A stretch of 64,000 nt of DNA from Streptomyces sp. ISL-43 (GTDB lineage: Bacteria > Actinomycetota > Actinomycetes > Streptomycetales > Streptomycetaceae), in the NCBI RefSeq assembly GCF_018614195.1, contig NZ_JAGGOT010000031.1, positions 1-64,000 of the forward strand. The letters run 5' to 3'. The translations under genes were made by a program, and so were the position numbers. The notes under the pieces are model-generated. The model had not been told where the DNA came from, searched no databases, and saw nothing but the letters and a program-made list of their open reading frames with translations. Shown here in pieces: positions 1 to 9,200 of the stretch. How positions within the stretch are numbered: position 1 is the stretch's first letter; each line of letters begins with the position of its first letter.

Positions 1-74
1 CCCCAGACCTCGGTGATGACGGCGAGGTCGAAGGCGCGGATGCCGGGCTGTACGACGATCGCGACGCGGTGCAT
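1..74 (-). CDS. GlxA-type AraC-family transcriptional regulator (N-terminus only, runs off the window)
   Basis: Only the first 24 codons are inside the window. They start with an ATG whose complement is at 72-74 and read MHRVAIVVQPG followed by IRAFDLAVITEVWG. This is the opening beta-strand and helix of the DJ-1/PfpI-like sensor domain of GlxA-family regulators, where a hydrophobic strand (VAIVV) is followed by FDLAV and a V(W/F)G. In the family a C-terminal AraC helix-turn-helix follows, but that lies outside the window. The gene diverges from an isochorismatase-fold hydrolase, a pairing that is common in Streptomyces and suggests the regulator controls the hydrolase. The family is fairly clear from 24 residues; the function is inferred. 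Confidence 0.7.
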   Translation of the reverse strand, partial: MHRVAIVVQPGIRAFDLAVITEVW

Positions 75-425
75 GGCGGTGAGTCTGCCACGGCCGTCCC
101 GGCGGTCAAGGGGGCTGTGGGGGGCTGTGGGACGGCGGCGGGGGTTCCGGCGGAGGAGGCTTCGGGGGTACGTCCGGGGTCTGTGGGGGGCTTGTGGGGG
201 CTCCTGGGGGTTGCGCGTGGCCCGCGGGGCTGCCGGGAGGGTGGGGAGCGGGGTTCGGCGGGGGTGTGCGAAGGGTCTTCGCCGCGGGTGTGCGCGGGGC
301 TCCGCCGGGGGTGCGCGAGGGGTGTGCGGCGGGGGCTTGCGAGGACTGCCGGATCGGCAGGATCCCATCGGTTCGGGTCCCGGCCGCCGCTGTCGCGAAG
401 GCCTCGCGTCGCAGAGGATCGAGTC
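75..425. promoter_or_regulatory. Divergent intergenic region with dense G-runs
   Basis: This 351-base gap separates a divergent regulator from its neighbouring hydrolase and must hold both promoters. The plus strand from about 107 to 260 is unusually rich in runs of 3-6 G. At 164-210 five G-runs are separated by loops of 7, 5, 5 and 5 bases, which satisfies the usual G-quadruplex pattern. Two open frames cross the gap, but their residue composition (mostly G, R, A, C) is that of low-complexity sequence, not protein. No clear -10/-35 pair was found. Confidence 0.5.
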
Positions 426-1034
426 ATGACGAACACGATCGAGATCACCCCGAACAGTGCCCTGCTGGTCATCGACGTCCAGAAGGGCTTCGACGACGCG
501 GCCCTCTGGGGACCGCGCGACAACCCGGCCGCCGAAGCCAACATTGCGGCGCTGATGGACACTTGGCAGGAGTCGGGCCGCCCGGTAGTGGTGGTCCGGC
601 ACGTCTCCCGGGCCGGTATGGTCTTCGCGCCGGACCAGCCCGGACACGCCCTCAAGGAGTTCGTCGCCGAGCGGTCGGAGCGGGCGGCCCTGCACATCAC
701 CAAGTCCGTGAACTCCGCCTTCTACGGAACCCCGGACCTCGCCGACTGGCTCACCGCCCAGGACATCGGGCAGCTCGTGGTCGCCGGGATCCAGACCAAC
801 ATGTGCGTCGAGACCACGGCCCGGATGGCGGGCAACCTGGGCTACGACGTCCTCGTACCGCTCGACGCCACGCACACCTTCGACCTGGCCGCCGGACCCG
901 GCCCGGACGCGCCGCGGCTGACGGCCGAGCAGCTCGTCACCGCCACCGCCGTCAACCTCCAGGGCGGCCGCTTCGCCCGGGTCGTCACCACCGCTCAGCT
1001 CGTCGACGCGGCCCGGGCCCAGGTCACCGCGTAG
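426..1034 (+). CDS. Isochorismatase-family cysteine hydrolase
   Basis: A 202-aa protein of the isochorismatase-like fold, which hydrolyses amides or vinyl ethers (nicotinamidase, N-carbamoyl amidase and isochorismatase are relatives). The catalytic triad is visible as Asp17 (VIDVQ), Lys93 (HITKSVNS) and Cys127 (QTNMCVETT), in the order and spacing of the family. The length is normal. I chose the ATG at 426 because an in-frame extension back to 69 is pure low-complexity sequence and the family begins just before the ALLVIDVQ strand. No secretion signal is present, so it is cytoplasmic. It diverges from a GlxA-type regulator, its probable controller. The substrate cannot be read from sequence; an amidase-type role is more likely than isochorismate hydrolysis because there is no siderophore context. 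Confidence 0.9.
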   Translation: MTNTIEITPNSALLVIDVQKGFDDAALWGPRDNPAAEANIAALMDTWQESGRPVVVVRHVSRAGMVFAPDQPGHALKEFVAERSERAALHITKSVNSAFYGTPDLADWLTAQDIGQLVVAGIQTNMCVETTARMAGNLGYDVLVPLDATHTFDLAAGPGPDAPRLTAEQLVTATAVNLQGGRFARVVTTAQLVDAARAQVTA

Positions 1035-1184
1035 TACCGCGGCCGGTCGGTGAGGATCGGTTCGCTGGTGAGGGGGGTCGTGGGTGCGGTCTGCCCCGGC
1101 GGACTCCTCGTACACCTGGCCGACGAGTCCCACTGGGGCGGCGGGATTCGGTCGTCGGGGTCTCGGGAGCGGGGGCGGCGGTCC

Positions 1185-1190
1185 TACCAT
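1185..1190 (+). promoter_or_regulatory. Candidate -10 (TACCAT) for a leaderless LuxR regulator transcript
   Basis: TACCAT matches the TANNNT -10 pattern and sits 6 bases before the ATG at 1197, with no Shine-Dalgarno between. This layout suggests transcription starts at the A of the start codon. The -35 region is weak. The same 6-base layout recurs before several other genes in the window. Confidence 0.45.
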
Positions 1191-1196
1191 CGACGC

Positions 1197-3839
1197 ATGG
1201 TGGTCTCCTGGCCCTTCCACGGGCGAGCCGCGGAACTGGACCGGGCGCACCGGGCGTTGACCGGGCGCGAGGCGGCGGTTCATAGCGCCACGAACCGCGC
1301 TCCCGGCGGGTGGGCGGCGGCGGGCCCGCGCGGAGTGCTGCTGGTCGGTGCGGCCGGGGCCGGGAAGTCCTGGCTCATCGCCGAAGTGCGCCGCACCCTG
1401 CCCGAACTGCTCGTCGCCGAGGGCTCGGAGGCAGCCCGGAGCACACCCTTCGGGGCGCTCGCACCGCTCCTGCCGGAGCGGATGGCCCCCGACGGCAACC
1501 GGTGGCGCTGGGCGGCCGACGCCCTGGCCGGCGCGGCGATCTGCGTGGACGACGCCCACCTGCTCGACCCCCTGTCCGCCACACTGCTGCGACGCCTCGT
1601 GCACGACGGCGAGGTGCGGCTGCTGGCCGCCGTACGCACCGGATCCGGGACGCCCGAAGGGCTGCGCAGGCTCACCGAGGACCGGCTGCTGGGACGCCTG
1701 GAACTGCCGTCCTTCACCTCGGCCGAGACGGCGGCCCTGCTCACGGCAGCCCTCGGCCCGGTGGCCGAGCGGACGGCCGCCCGGCTGCACGAACGGACCC
1801 GGGGAAACCCGCTGCTCTTACGGGAGTTGGTGCTCGCGTCCATCGACAGCGGCGAACTGCGCCTGGAGGACGGAACGTGGGGGGCGGCGCCCGGGCAGCT
1901 CCCCGGCCCGCCCCCCGACCGCGTCGCCGACCTCGTCGAGAACCGCGTCGGCGGCTACGGCCAGGACCGGCCCGAGCTGCGCGAGGTAATCGAACTGGTC
2001 TCTTTCGGCCAGCCGTTGGAGATCTCCCTGCTGCTCGGCATGGCGGACCCGGCGCTCGTGGAAGAGGCCGAGGCGCGCGGACTGCTCGCCGTCGCCGACG
2101 AAGGGCGGCGCACCTACGTCCGCACCGCCCACCCGCTGTACGCCGAAGTGGCCGCCGCGCGGTGCCCCCGGGTCCGTGCCCGGCGCCACCACCGGGCGCT
2201 GGTACGGGCGGTGGAGGCCGCCGGCGCCCGCCGCGGCGGGGACACGCTGCGGCTCGCGCAGTGGCGGCTGGCCGCCGGGATGACCGAGGACCCGGCCCCG
2301 CTGCTGGCCGGGGCCCGGGACGCCTGGGCGGCGTACGACACCGCGGCGGCCGTACGGCTCGCCGAGGCGGCCCGCGACTGCGGCGGCGGCACGGAGGCGG
2401 CGCTGCTCCTCGCCGAGGCCCTGAGCTGGGCGGAACGCTATGACGAAGCCGAGCGGGTGCTCGGCGAATGCGCCGGTTCGCCGATGAGCGACCTCCAGCG
2501 CGTCCGGCACGCCGTGCTGCGCGCCCACGGGCTCAGCTGGGGGCTGCGCAGTTTCGCCGCGGCCGAGCGGGTGCTGATCGAAGCCGAGTCGGCGGTCGCC
2601 GAGCCCGCGCTGCGGTGGGAGGCCGGCGCCCGCCGGGTCGCACTGGTCGGCGCCCAGGGCGACTTCGGGGCCGCGCTGGAGCTGGCCGCGGGACTCCTCG
2701 CGGAACGCGCGGACACGCGGCGGACCGGAGCGCTGCTGACGACGACCGCCGTGGCGCACGCCTACACGGGCCGGCCCGAGGAGGCCCGGAGCGAGGTCCG
2801 GCGGGCCGCGGAACTCCTCGGCCGGGAACCGGCGGAGGTGCTGCCCCTGCGACTGGCCGAATTCGCCGCCGAGTTCTGGGCGGGCCGGCTCGACGGCGCC
2901 GACCGGGCCGCCGACGCCTTCGCGGAGCTGCTGCTGCGGTGCGGCGACTGGCCGGTGGCGGAGCGCTCCGTGGACGCCCTGTACGGGGCGGTCCTGCTCT
3001 GGCGCGGCCGGCCGGGCCCCGCCCTGACCCGCTTCCGGGCGGGCATCGCCGCACGCGGCCCCGGGTACTACGACACCTCCCACCTCGGCGGCGCCGCGCA
3101 CGCGGCCGCGCTCGCCGGGGACGCGGCCCGGGCAGAGGCCTACCTCGCGGCCGCCGACCGGGGCGCGGCCGCCGCCCCCGTGGTCTTCGACCACTGGACG
3201 GAACTCGCCCGGCCCTGGGTGGCGGCGGCCGGGGGCCGCCTGACGCAGGCGGTGGAGCTGGCGCGGAGCGTCGCCGAAGGGGCGCGGGCGGGGGGCCTCG
3301 CGGGCTTCGAGCTGCTCGCCCTGCATGACGTGGCCCGCCTCGGCGGGGTCGCCGGGGCCCGTGCGGTCGCGGACCGGATGCGGGAGGCGGCCTCGGCGCA
3401 CGAGGGCGCGCTGGCCACGGCGTGCGCCGCGCACGTGGCGGCGCTCGCCTCCCGCTCGGGGCCGGGACTGTGGGAAGCGGCAAGGGAGTTCGAGGTCCTG
3501 GGCTACGGGCTCTTCGCGGCCGAGGCGGCGGCCGGCGCGGCGCAGGTCGCCGTGGACGCCGTCGCCGCCCGGGCCGCGGCGGCCCGGGCGCACGCGCTGG
3601 CCGCGCGCTGCACGGGGCTCTCGGCGGGTGCCGTCCCGGCCCTGGCGGGTCTGGCGGTCCCCGCGCTCACTCCGAGGGAGCGTGAGATCGCGGCGCTGGC
3701 GGCGCAGGGACTGGCCTCGCGGGCGATCGCGGGCCGGCTGAGCGTGTCGCCACGGACCGTGGACAACCACCTGACCAGCATCTACGCGAAGCTGGGCATC
3801 CCCGGACGCTCGAACTTGGCGGCGGTCCTGGCGCCGTAG
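1197..3839 (+). CDS. Large LuxR-family (LAL-type) transcriptional regulator with a TTA codon; CIS cluster regulator candidate
   Basis: An 880-aa regulator of the LAL type. It has an N-terminal AAA ATPase with Walker A GAAGAGKS (residues 51-58) and a Walker B ICVDDAH (about 115-121), an alpha-helical repeat-rich middle, and a C-terminal LuxR helix-turn-helix (TPREREIAALAAQG ... SVSPRTVDNHLTSIYAKLG). I chose the ATG at 1197 because HGRAAELDRAHRAL is the usual LAL opening and a -10-like TACCAT precedes it. The in-frame upstream extension looks non-coding. Codon 208 (1818-1820) is TTA, the rare leucine codon read only by the bldA tRNA in Streptomyces, so translation should depend on bldA and fall late in growth. 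It sits at the edge of the contractile injection system locus and faces the same way as the structural operons. Control of that locus is an inference from position. Confidence 0.88.
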   Translation: MVVSWPFHGRAAELDRAHRALTGREAAVHSATNRAPGGWAAAGPRGVLLVGAAGAGKSWLIAEVRRTLPELLVAEGSEAARSTPFGALAPLLPERMAPDGNRWRWAADALAGAAICVDDAHLLDPLSATLLRRLVHDGEVRLLAAVRTGSGTPEGLRRLTEDRLLGRLELPSFTSAETAALLTAALGPVAERTAARLHERTRGNPLLLRELVLASIDSGELRLEDGTWGAAPGQLPGPPPDRVADLVENRVGGYGQDRPELREVIELVSFGQPLEISLLLGMADPALVEEAEARGLLAVADEGRRTYVRTAHPLYAEVAAARCPRVRARRHHRALVRAVEAAGARRGGDTLRLAQWRLAAGMTEDPAPLLAGARDAWAAYDTAAAVRLAEAARDCGGGTEAALLLAEALSWAERYDEAERVLGECAGSPMSDLQRVRHAVLRAHGLSWGLRSFAAAERVLIEAESAVAEPALRWEAGARRVALVGAQGDFGAALELAAGLLAERADTRRTGALLTTTAVAHAYTGRPEEARSEVRRAAELLGREPAEVLPLRLAEFAAEFWAGRLDGADRAADAFAELLLRCGDWPVAERSVDALYGAVLLWRGRPGPALTRFRAGIAARGPGYYDTSHLGGAAHAAALAGDAARAEAYLAAADRGAAAAPVVFDHWTELARPWVAAAGGRLTQAVELARSVAEGARAGGLAGFELLALHDVARLGGVAGARAVADRMREAASAHEGALATACAAHVAALASRSGPGLWEAAREFEVLGYGLFAAEAAAGAAQVAVDAVAARAAAARAHALAARCTGLSAGAVPALAGLAVPALTPREREIAALAAQGLASRAIAGRLSVSPRTVDNHLTSIYAKLGIPGRSNLAAVLAP
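1818..1820 (+). other. In-frame TTA leucine codon (bldA dependence)
   Basis: Codon 208 of the LuxR regulator. It is one of only three in-frame TTA codons I found among the real genes of the window. In Streptomyces TTA is decoded by the developmentally timed bldA tRNA. Confidence 0.85.
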
Positions 3840-3867
3840 GGGCCGTCGTGCCGGTCAGGCCGGGCTC

Positions 3868-3913
3868 GCGGCGCCCCGCCGCGTTCCCTTCGGTCGACGG
3901 GGCGGGGCGCCGC
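3868..3913. terminator. Bidirectional hairpin terminator between convergent genes
   Basis: A perfect 13-bp stem (3868-3880 with 3901-3913) around a 20-base loop lies between the end of the LuxR regulator and the end of the convergent Ig-like membrane protein gene. There is no T-tract, as is usual in Streptomyces. The position suits termination from both sides. Confidence 0.7.
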
Positions 3914-3925
3914 GCCGGCCCCGCG

Positions 3926-5206
3926 CTACTCCAGCGTGCCGCTCAGCAGCGCGGACGCCGAGCACTTCGTCGGGGCCGCCGCCGCCGGGGGCTTGCCGAT
4001 CGTGCGGCAGGCCAGGGTGATCGTGATCTCCTGCTTCGGGCCCGCCAGGAGGGCCGACGCCCAGTGGAAGTCCTGTTCGCGGAAGTTCTCCAGCGCGGGG
4101 GCCAGCAAGGGCTTCCCGCCCACCGAGAAGGTCACCGTGCCCGCGTCGCCCTGGGGGTTCTCCAGGATCAGGTCGGTCAGACGCAGCACCTTGTCGTCCG
4201 GGACGGTGTACGTCGCCGACTTGGTGGCGCCGGCGCCCGCCTCCGCCGTCAGGCGGGTCGAGAACAGGTTCGCCTGGGCCTGGGGGGCCGGGCCCGTGCC
4301 CGGGGAGGCGCCCGGGGAGGCGCCCGGATCGGGGGACGGTTTCGCGGCGCCCCCGGCGCCCCCGCCCGCCGCGGCCTTTTCCGCCGCCTCCTTCGCCTCG
4401 GCCGCCTTCGACTCCGCCGCCTGAACCGGGCCCTTCACCGCTTCCTTGGCCGCGCCGCGCACCGCCGGGCGCAGCAGGGTGAACCAGATCACCGCCAGCG
4501 CGGCCAGCAGGGCGAGCACCGCCAGCAGGGCCCGCAGGGCCGTCGCCGAAAGGACCGGGCGGTGCAGCAGGGTGCCGTCCAGGACCGCCGGGGCCACGCC
4601 GTCCTCGGCGGGCGCGGCCGTCACCTGGAAGGGGTGCGGGGTGGGCATCCCGCGCCACATCCGCCGCCGCGCGCGCACGGGAATCCGTACGAACGCGGCC
4701 TGGCCGGCGCCGACCACGGTCGCGGTGGAGGGAAGCGTGAAACGCAGCGCGTCCGACTGGTCCTTGGCGGACAGCGACACCGTCAGGGGGTGGTTCCCCC
4801 TGTTGTCCAGGGCGAGCTGGAAGCGGGCCCCGCCGCTGCCCTGGCTCAGCCTCGGCGTCAGCTCGGCGCTGAAGTCCGCGTACGCGCCGATGTCGAGCAG
4901 GCCTTCCGGCACCGTCGCGTGCTCCGGCTGCTCCTGGGGCAGTACCCGGACGCCGTAGGCCAGTTCACCGGGCGGGACGGCCGAGTCCCGGGGCGGCCGG
5001 ACCACGAGGTGGACCGTGCCCGCCGTGTCCGGGTAGAGGGACAGCGTCGATGGTTCGACCACCGTCCAGGCCGCGGCCGGTCCCAGCACCTCGAAACCGT
5101 AGGCCTCGACGACATTGCCGCTGTTGCGCAGCTCCAGCGGGATCCGGACCTCGTCCCCGGGCATGACGGCGGCCGGGGAGGCGTCCAGATGAGCGGAAGT
5201 GGTCAT
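3926..5206 (-). CDS. Membrane-anchored protein with Ig-like domains, CIS-locus associated
   Basis: A 426-aa protein that I do not recognise by name. The first roughly 200 residues read as two beta-sandwich (Ig/NEW3-like) domains, with motifs such as GDEVRIPLELRNSGNVVEAY and LALDNRGNHPLTVSL. A single strong membrane helix (about 222-246) follows, then an Ala/Lys/Glu-rich stretch likely to be a coiled coil (251-280), a Pro/Gly/Ser linker and a C-terminal beta-rich domain with paired Cys. There is no N-terminal signal, so the N-terminal domains would be cytoplasmic and the C-terminal domain outside. The start at 5206 (MTTSAHLDASP) was chosen because the extension to 5269 is Arg-rich shadow. It sits inside the CIS locus but on the opposite strand to the structural genes. 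A role in anchoring or sensing at the membrane is inferred only from context. Confidence 0.65.
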   Translation of the reverse strand: MTTSAHLDASPAAVMPGDEVRIPLELRNSGNVVEAYGFEVLGPAAAWTVVEPSTLSLYPDTAGTVHLVVRPPRDSAVPPGELAYGVRVLPQEQPEHATVPEGLLDIGAYADFSAELTPRLSQGSGGARFQLALDNRGNHPLTVSLSAKDQSDALRFTLPSTATVVGAGQAAFVRIPVRARRRMWRGMPTPHPFQVTAAPAEDGVAPAVLDGTLLHRPVLSATALRALLAVLALLAALAVIWFTLLRPAVRGAAKEAVKGPVQAAESKAAEAKEAAEKAAAGGGAGGAAKPSPDPGASPGASPGTGPAPQAQANLFSTRLTAEAGAGATKSATYTVPDDKVLRLTDLILENPQGDAGTVTFSVGGKPLLAPALENFREQDFHWASALLAGPKQEITITLACRTIGKPPAAAAPTKCSASALLSGTLE

Positions 5207-5376
5207 GAGGGGACGGTAGGGAGGGGTGCGAAGGCGGGTCCGCACCCGTACGGACACATCCGGGGGCACTGCGCGTTGCCCGTTGAGTCCGTGTGGAGTG
5301 CCTGCTGACTGCCCGGGTGTTCACTGGGTGGACACGCGGCAGGTGGGGCTGCCGCGGTGAGCTGGGGGAGAGCGTC

Positions 5377-6075
5377 ATGCGCTATCAAGGGGAGAGCGGG
5401 GCCGAACGGATCCCGGTACGGCTGACGGCCCAGGACCCGATCTCGCGGGCCGGCCTCGCGGGGCAGTTGCGCAACTGCCCCGAGGTGCGGCTGCTGGGGG
5501 ACGAGGAGTCCTACGAGGCGTACGGGAACTCGTGCGTGGCCGTCGTGGCCGCGGACCGGGTCGGGGAGAACGAGACGCAGACGCTGCGGCGTGCCCAGCG
5601 CGGCGCGCCGGACGGCGGCGGAGGGGCGGGGGGCGGCGCGGGCGGCGAGGCGCGGATCGTGCTCGTGGTGACGGAGATCGACGACGCCGGGCTGGTGGCC
5701 GCCGTGGAGTGCGGGGTCGTCGGGGTGGTGCGGCGCTCCGAGGCCTCGGGGGAGCGGCTGGTCCAGGTGATCACGGCCGCCTCGCGCGGCGAGGGCAGCG
5801 TGCCGGCCGACCTGCTCGGGCGGCTGCTGGACCAGGTGGGACGGTTGCAGCGGCAGGTCCTCGACCCGCGCGGGCTGGCCTTCACCGGGCTCGCGCCCCG
5901 GGAAGTGGATGTGCTGCGGCTGGTCGCCGAGGGCAGCGACACGGCGGAGATCGCCCGTGCGCTGGCCTTCTCGGAGCGGACCGTGAAGAACATCCTGCAC
6001 GACGTGACCACCCGCCTCCAGCTCCGCAACCGCTCGCACGCCGTGGCCTACGCGATGCGGCAGGGGTTCATCTGA
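5377..6075 (+). CDS. Response-regulator-like LuxR-family transcription factor
   Basis: A 232-aa protein with a degenerate receiver-like N-terminal half (residues 12-150) and a C-terminal LuxR/NarL helix-turn-helix (LAPREVDVLRLVAEGSDTAEIA ... SERTVKNILHDVTTRL). The receiver region lacks an obvious phosphoacceptor Asp in the DDH pattern and carries a Gly/Ala-rich insertion (about 76-90), so it is probably an orphan, phosphorylation-independent regulator; no histidine kinase is nearby. ATG 5377 follows GGGGGAG (5364-5370) at good spacing. It is just upstream of, and co-directional with, the propeller-cap-ATPase operon, so local control of CIS genes is plausible. It is the second of three regulators in this locus. 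Confidence 0.82.
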   Translation: MRYQGESGAERIPVRLTAQDPISRAGLAGQLRNCPEVRLLGDEESYEAYGNSCVAVVAADRVGENETQTLRRAQRGAPDGGGGAGGGAGGEARIVLVVTEIDDAGLVAAVECGVVGVVRRSEASGERLVQVITAASRGEGSVPADLLGRLLDQVGRLQRQVLDPRGLAFTGLAPREVDVLRLVAEGSDTAEIARALAFSERTVKNILHDVTTRLQLRNRSHAVAYAMRQGFI

Positions 6076-6132
6076 GCCGCCCGTCCCGGCGTCCGGCCGG
6101 ACTCCTGCCCCGGCGTCCGGCCGAGCCTCGAA

Positions 6133-6146
6133 TGCCCCTTGGGGCA
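6133..6146. promoter_or_regulatory. Palindrome upstream of the CIS propeller-cap-ATPase operon
   Basis: TGCCCCTTGGGGCA is a perfect 14-bp palindrome located 116 bases upstream of the next start codon and 58 bases after the stop of the LuxR-type regulator. It could be an operator or a small hairpin; the protein that binds it is unknown. Confidence 0.4.
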
Positions 6147-6164
6147 AGGTGAGTTACCCGCAAC

Positions 6165-6196
6165 GGTGCCCCGCCCTGGGCTACGGGCGGGGCACC
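6165..6196 (+). terminator. Strong 12-bp stem, 8-base loop hairpin
   Basis: A perfect GC-rich stem (6165-6176 with 6185-6196) follows the LuxR-type regulator by about 90 bases and precedes the next start codon by 65 bases. It may terminate the regulator transcript, or act as an attenuator in the leader of the downstream operon if the promoter lies further upstream. Confidence 0.6.
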
Positions 6197-6261
6197 CGGC
6201 GGGCCACGGTTGCGGTGAGGCCCGCCCCGGGGGCGGGCGGGGACACGTCCGGGAGACGCGC

Positions 6262-9200
6262 GTGCGACGAGGTGGCTTCAGGCGGTTCGGGCGGTCCATG
6301 GTGCTGGTGGTGTCCCTGGGGCTGATGGGTGTCGTGCCCCCGGTGACGCCGGTCCGCGCGCCGGCCGCGCCCGTGGCCGCGGCGGCGGACGCCCCGGACC
6401 CCGGGCGGCTCGCGTACATCGGCGACGGCGCGCACCACACCGTCAACACCGTCGGCGGGAACGGCGAGTTGGCCCCTCTGCTGCCCGTCGGCGTCGCGGG
6501 CAACGACTGCCAGCCGGCCGCGCGCGGCGACGACCTCGTCTGGGTCAGCGACCGCAGCGGCGAGGGCGAGGGGATCTACCGGCGCACCGGCGACGGACCC
6601 GCCACCCGGGTCTTCTGGCGCAAGGGCTGGCGGATCGCCGACCCCGTGCTGTCCCCGGACCGGCAGTGGATCGCGTTCGCCTCCTGGGAGAACGATCCCG
6701 GCGACGGCTACTCCGCCACCGGCTACCGCTGCGACGACATGGAGGGCCGGAGCGAGTACCCGATCGGCGTCTGGGTCGTCCGCACCGACGGCAGCGGACT
6801 GCGCCGGGTCGCCGAGGACGCGGACTGGCCCGACTGGTCGCCCGACTCCTCCGAGCTGGTCTACGCGCACGACGGCGAGGCCCTGCGGGTTCCGCTGGCC
6901 GGAGGGCCGGCCGTCCGCGTCTCGCCGGCCGGGGACGACGCGCGGGTGCCCGTCTGGGAGCCCGGCGGCAAGAACCGCATCGCCTACATCTCCTCGGACG
7001 GCGACGGCGGGTACGACCTCGAAACGGTCCCCGCCGACGGGCGCGGCGAGACCGCGCCCCAGATCCTCGCCCAGGGCGAGCGAGGCGAAAGCGGCCGGCT
7101 GGACCTGGCCTGGCGGCCCGACGCGGGGCAGCTGCTCGTGCTGTTCGGGGAGCCCTACTACGTCGACCCCGCGCGGCCGTGCGACGGCTGCCCGGGCACC
7201 CCGCTGTTCGACCCCGACACGGTGGTGCCGCTGAGCTCGCACAACGTCGCCTGGTACACGCCCGCCGGGGCCGGCGCCGGGCCGCGGCCGCTGGTCGCCG
7301 GGGAAGACTGGGAGTCGGAGAACATCGAGCGGCAGCGGGCCGCGATGCCCGTGGACCGCGTACAGCTGCGGGCCGCGCGGGGGGCGGAGTACGCCTTCGC
7401 GGATCCCGCGTACGCGCCCGACGCGCGCCGGCTGGCCTTCGTACGGGTCCTCGGCGGGTCCGATCGGGCAGTGGCGCGGTACGTCCGGCCCACGCAGATC
7501 ATGATCGGGGAGCCGGAGGCGCTCGCGGCCGCGCGGCCGCTGGCCTACCAGGGGATGAACCGCGACGAGACGCAGACCCGTCCAGCCTGGTCCCCGGACG
7601 GCACCCGGCTCGCCCTCGCCCGCCGGCCCGACCCCACCGAGGCCAACCCGAACCCGCGCACCGAGATCGCGGTCGTCGACGTGTCCTCCGCGCAGCCCGA
7701 GGACTGGAAGCTCGTGGCCACCGTGCCCCGGCGGACCCGATCCGGCTACGACTGCCGCTCGGACGACCTGGAGCCGAGCTGGTCCCCGGACGGCACCCGG
7801 CTCGCCTTCTCGCGCTGGAGCGAGTGCGTCCTGACGCCGAGGCCGCACATCGCGGCGGAGCCGCCGGACGAGGGAGCGCCCGACCGGTACCCGGACCGGC
7901 ACGTCTGGACCGCGAACGCGGCGGACGGGAACGGGCAGCTCGACGTCACGGGCGCGCAGTGCGGGCCGGACTGCGCGGTGATCGACGCGCGCCCCGCCTA
8001 CGATCCGCGGGGCGCGGGGCTGGCCTTCGTCCGGCACGAGCACTACATCGACAACACGGTCAACACGGTCGACACGGTCGACAAGATCAACAGGGTCGAC
8101 ACGGGCCGCTCGGGCAGCCCAGGCGCGAAGATCGGTACGGCCGACGCGGCCAGGCCCGCGGCCGAGCCCGCGCCCAGTGCGGCCAAACCCGCCGCCATCG
8201 CGACCGGCGGGCCGGCCCCCGAGACGCGGATGGTGGTACTGGCCTCCGAGGACGGCAAGAGGTGCCGGGCCATCGTGCCCCGGCAGGACTCCTGCCCGGT
8301 GGACGTGCCCGTCCCGTCCTCGGGCGCGGCGTACTACGAGGCCGACAACCCCGCGTGGTCGCCGGGCGGCGGCCGGCTCGCCATGGACGTCGTGCGGATG
8401 TCCGACAGCAGGTACGACACCCGCATCCTGGTCCTCGACCCGGACAACGACGGCGGCGCGGACGACTACGCGCAGATGTTCCCGGGCACCACGGACGTCG
8501 GCCAGCACCAGCCCACGTGGGAGCCGAGCGCCGACCTGTCCGTCGAGTTCACCGGCGGCGACGCCACCGTGCTCCTCGGCGACCCGGTCGAGCTGGTGGT
8601 GGTGCTGCGCAACCGGGGCATCGCCCCCTCGCCGGGCACCGAGGTACGCATCACCCTGCCGCCGGGCCTGGAGCCGGCGGGGTCCGCCGTCCCGTCGGCG
8701 GGCACCTGCACCGCGCAACTGGTCTGTGAGCTCGGCACGGTGGAAGCGGACGACCGGCGCCAGGTCTCGATCAGGATGACCGTGAAGGGAGCCGCACTCG
8801 GGGTGCACCGGGTCGAGGCCGTGGCCGAGGCAGGGCTGCCCGACCACGTCCCGGCCGACAACCGGGCCGGGGCCGCGGTCGCCGTCGTCGTCCCCGACCT
8901 CGCCGTGACGGCGACCGCCGTCCCGGCCGTGCTGAAGATCGGCGAGCGGACGAAGGTCGAGTTCACCGTCCGCAACGCCGGCACCGCGACCGCCGAGGAC
9001 GTCCGGCTGAAGATGGTCCTCCCGCCCGGACTGGCCCTGGTCACCGGCACCGCCTGCCCAGCCGACGGCTGCGCGCTCGGCGCGCTGAAAGCGGGCGCCG
9101 AGAAGAAGCTCACCTGGGAGTACAGCTCACCCGAAGGGCTCTCCGGGACCGTCGAGGGCACCGCCTCGACCACCACCCGGCGCGGCGTCGACGGCAACCC

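Noticed and set aside
69..425. N-terminal extension of the isochorismatase-family gene back to 69
   Set aside because: The extension is low-complexity Gly/Arg/Ala encoded by G-runs, and the family starts at the ATG at 426.
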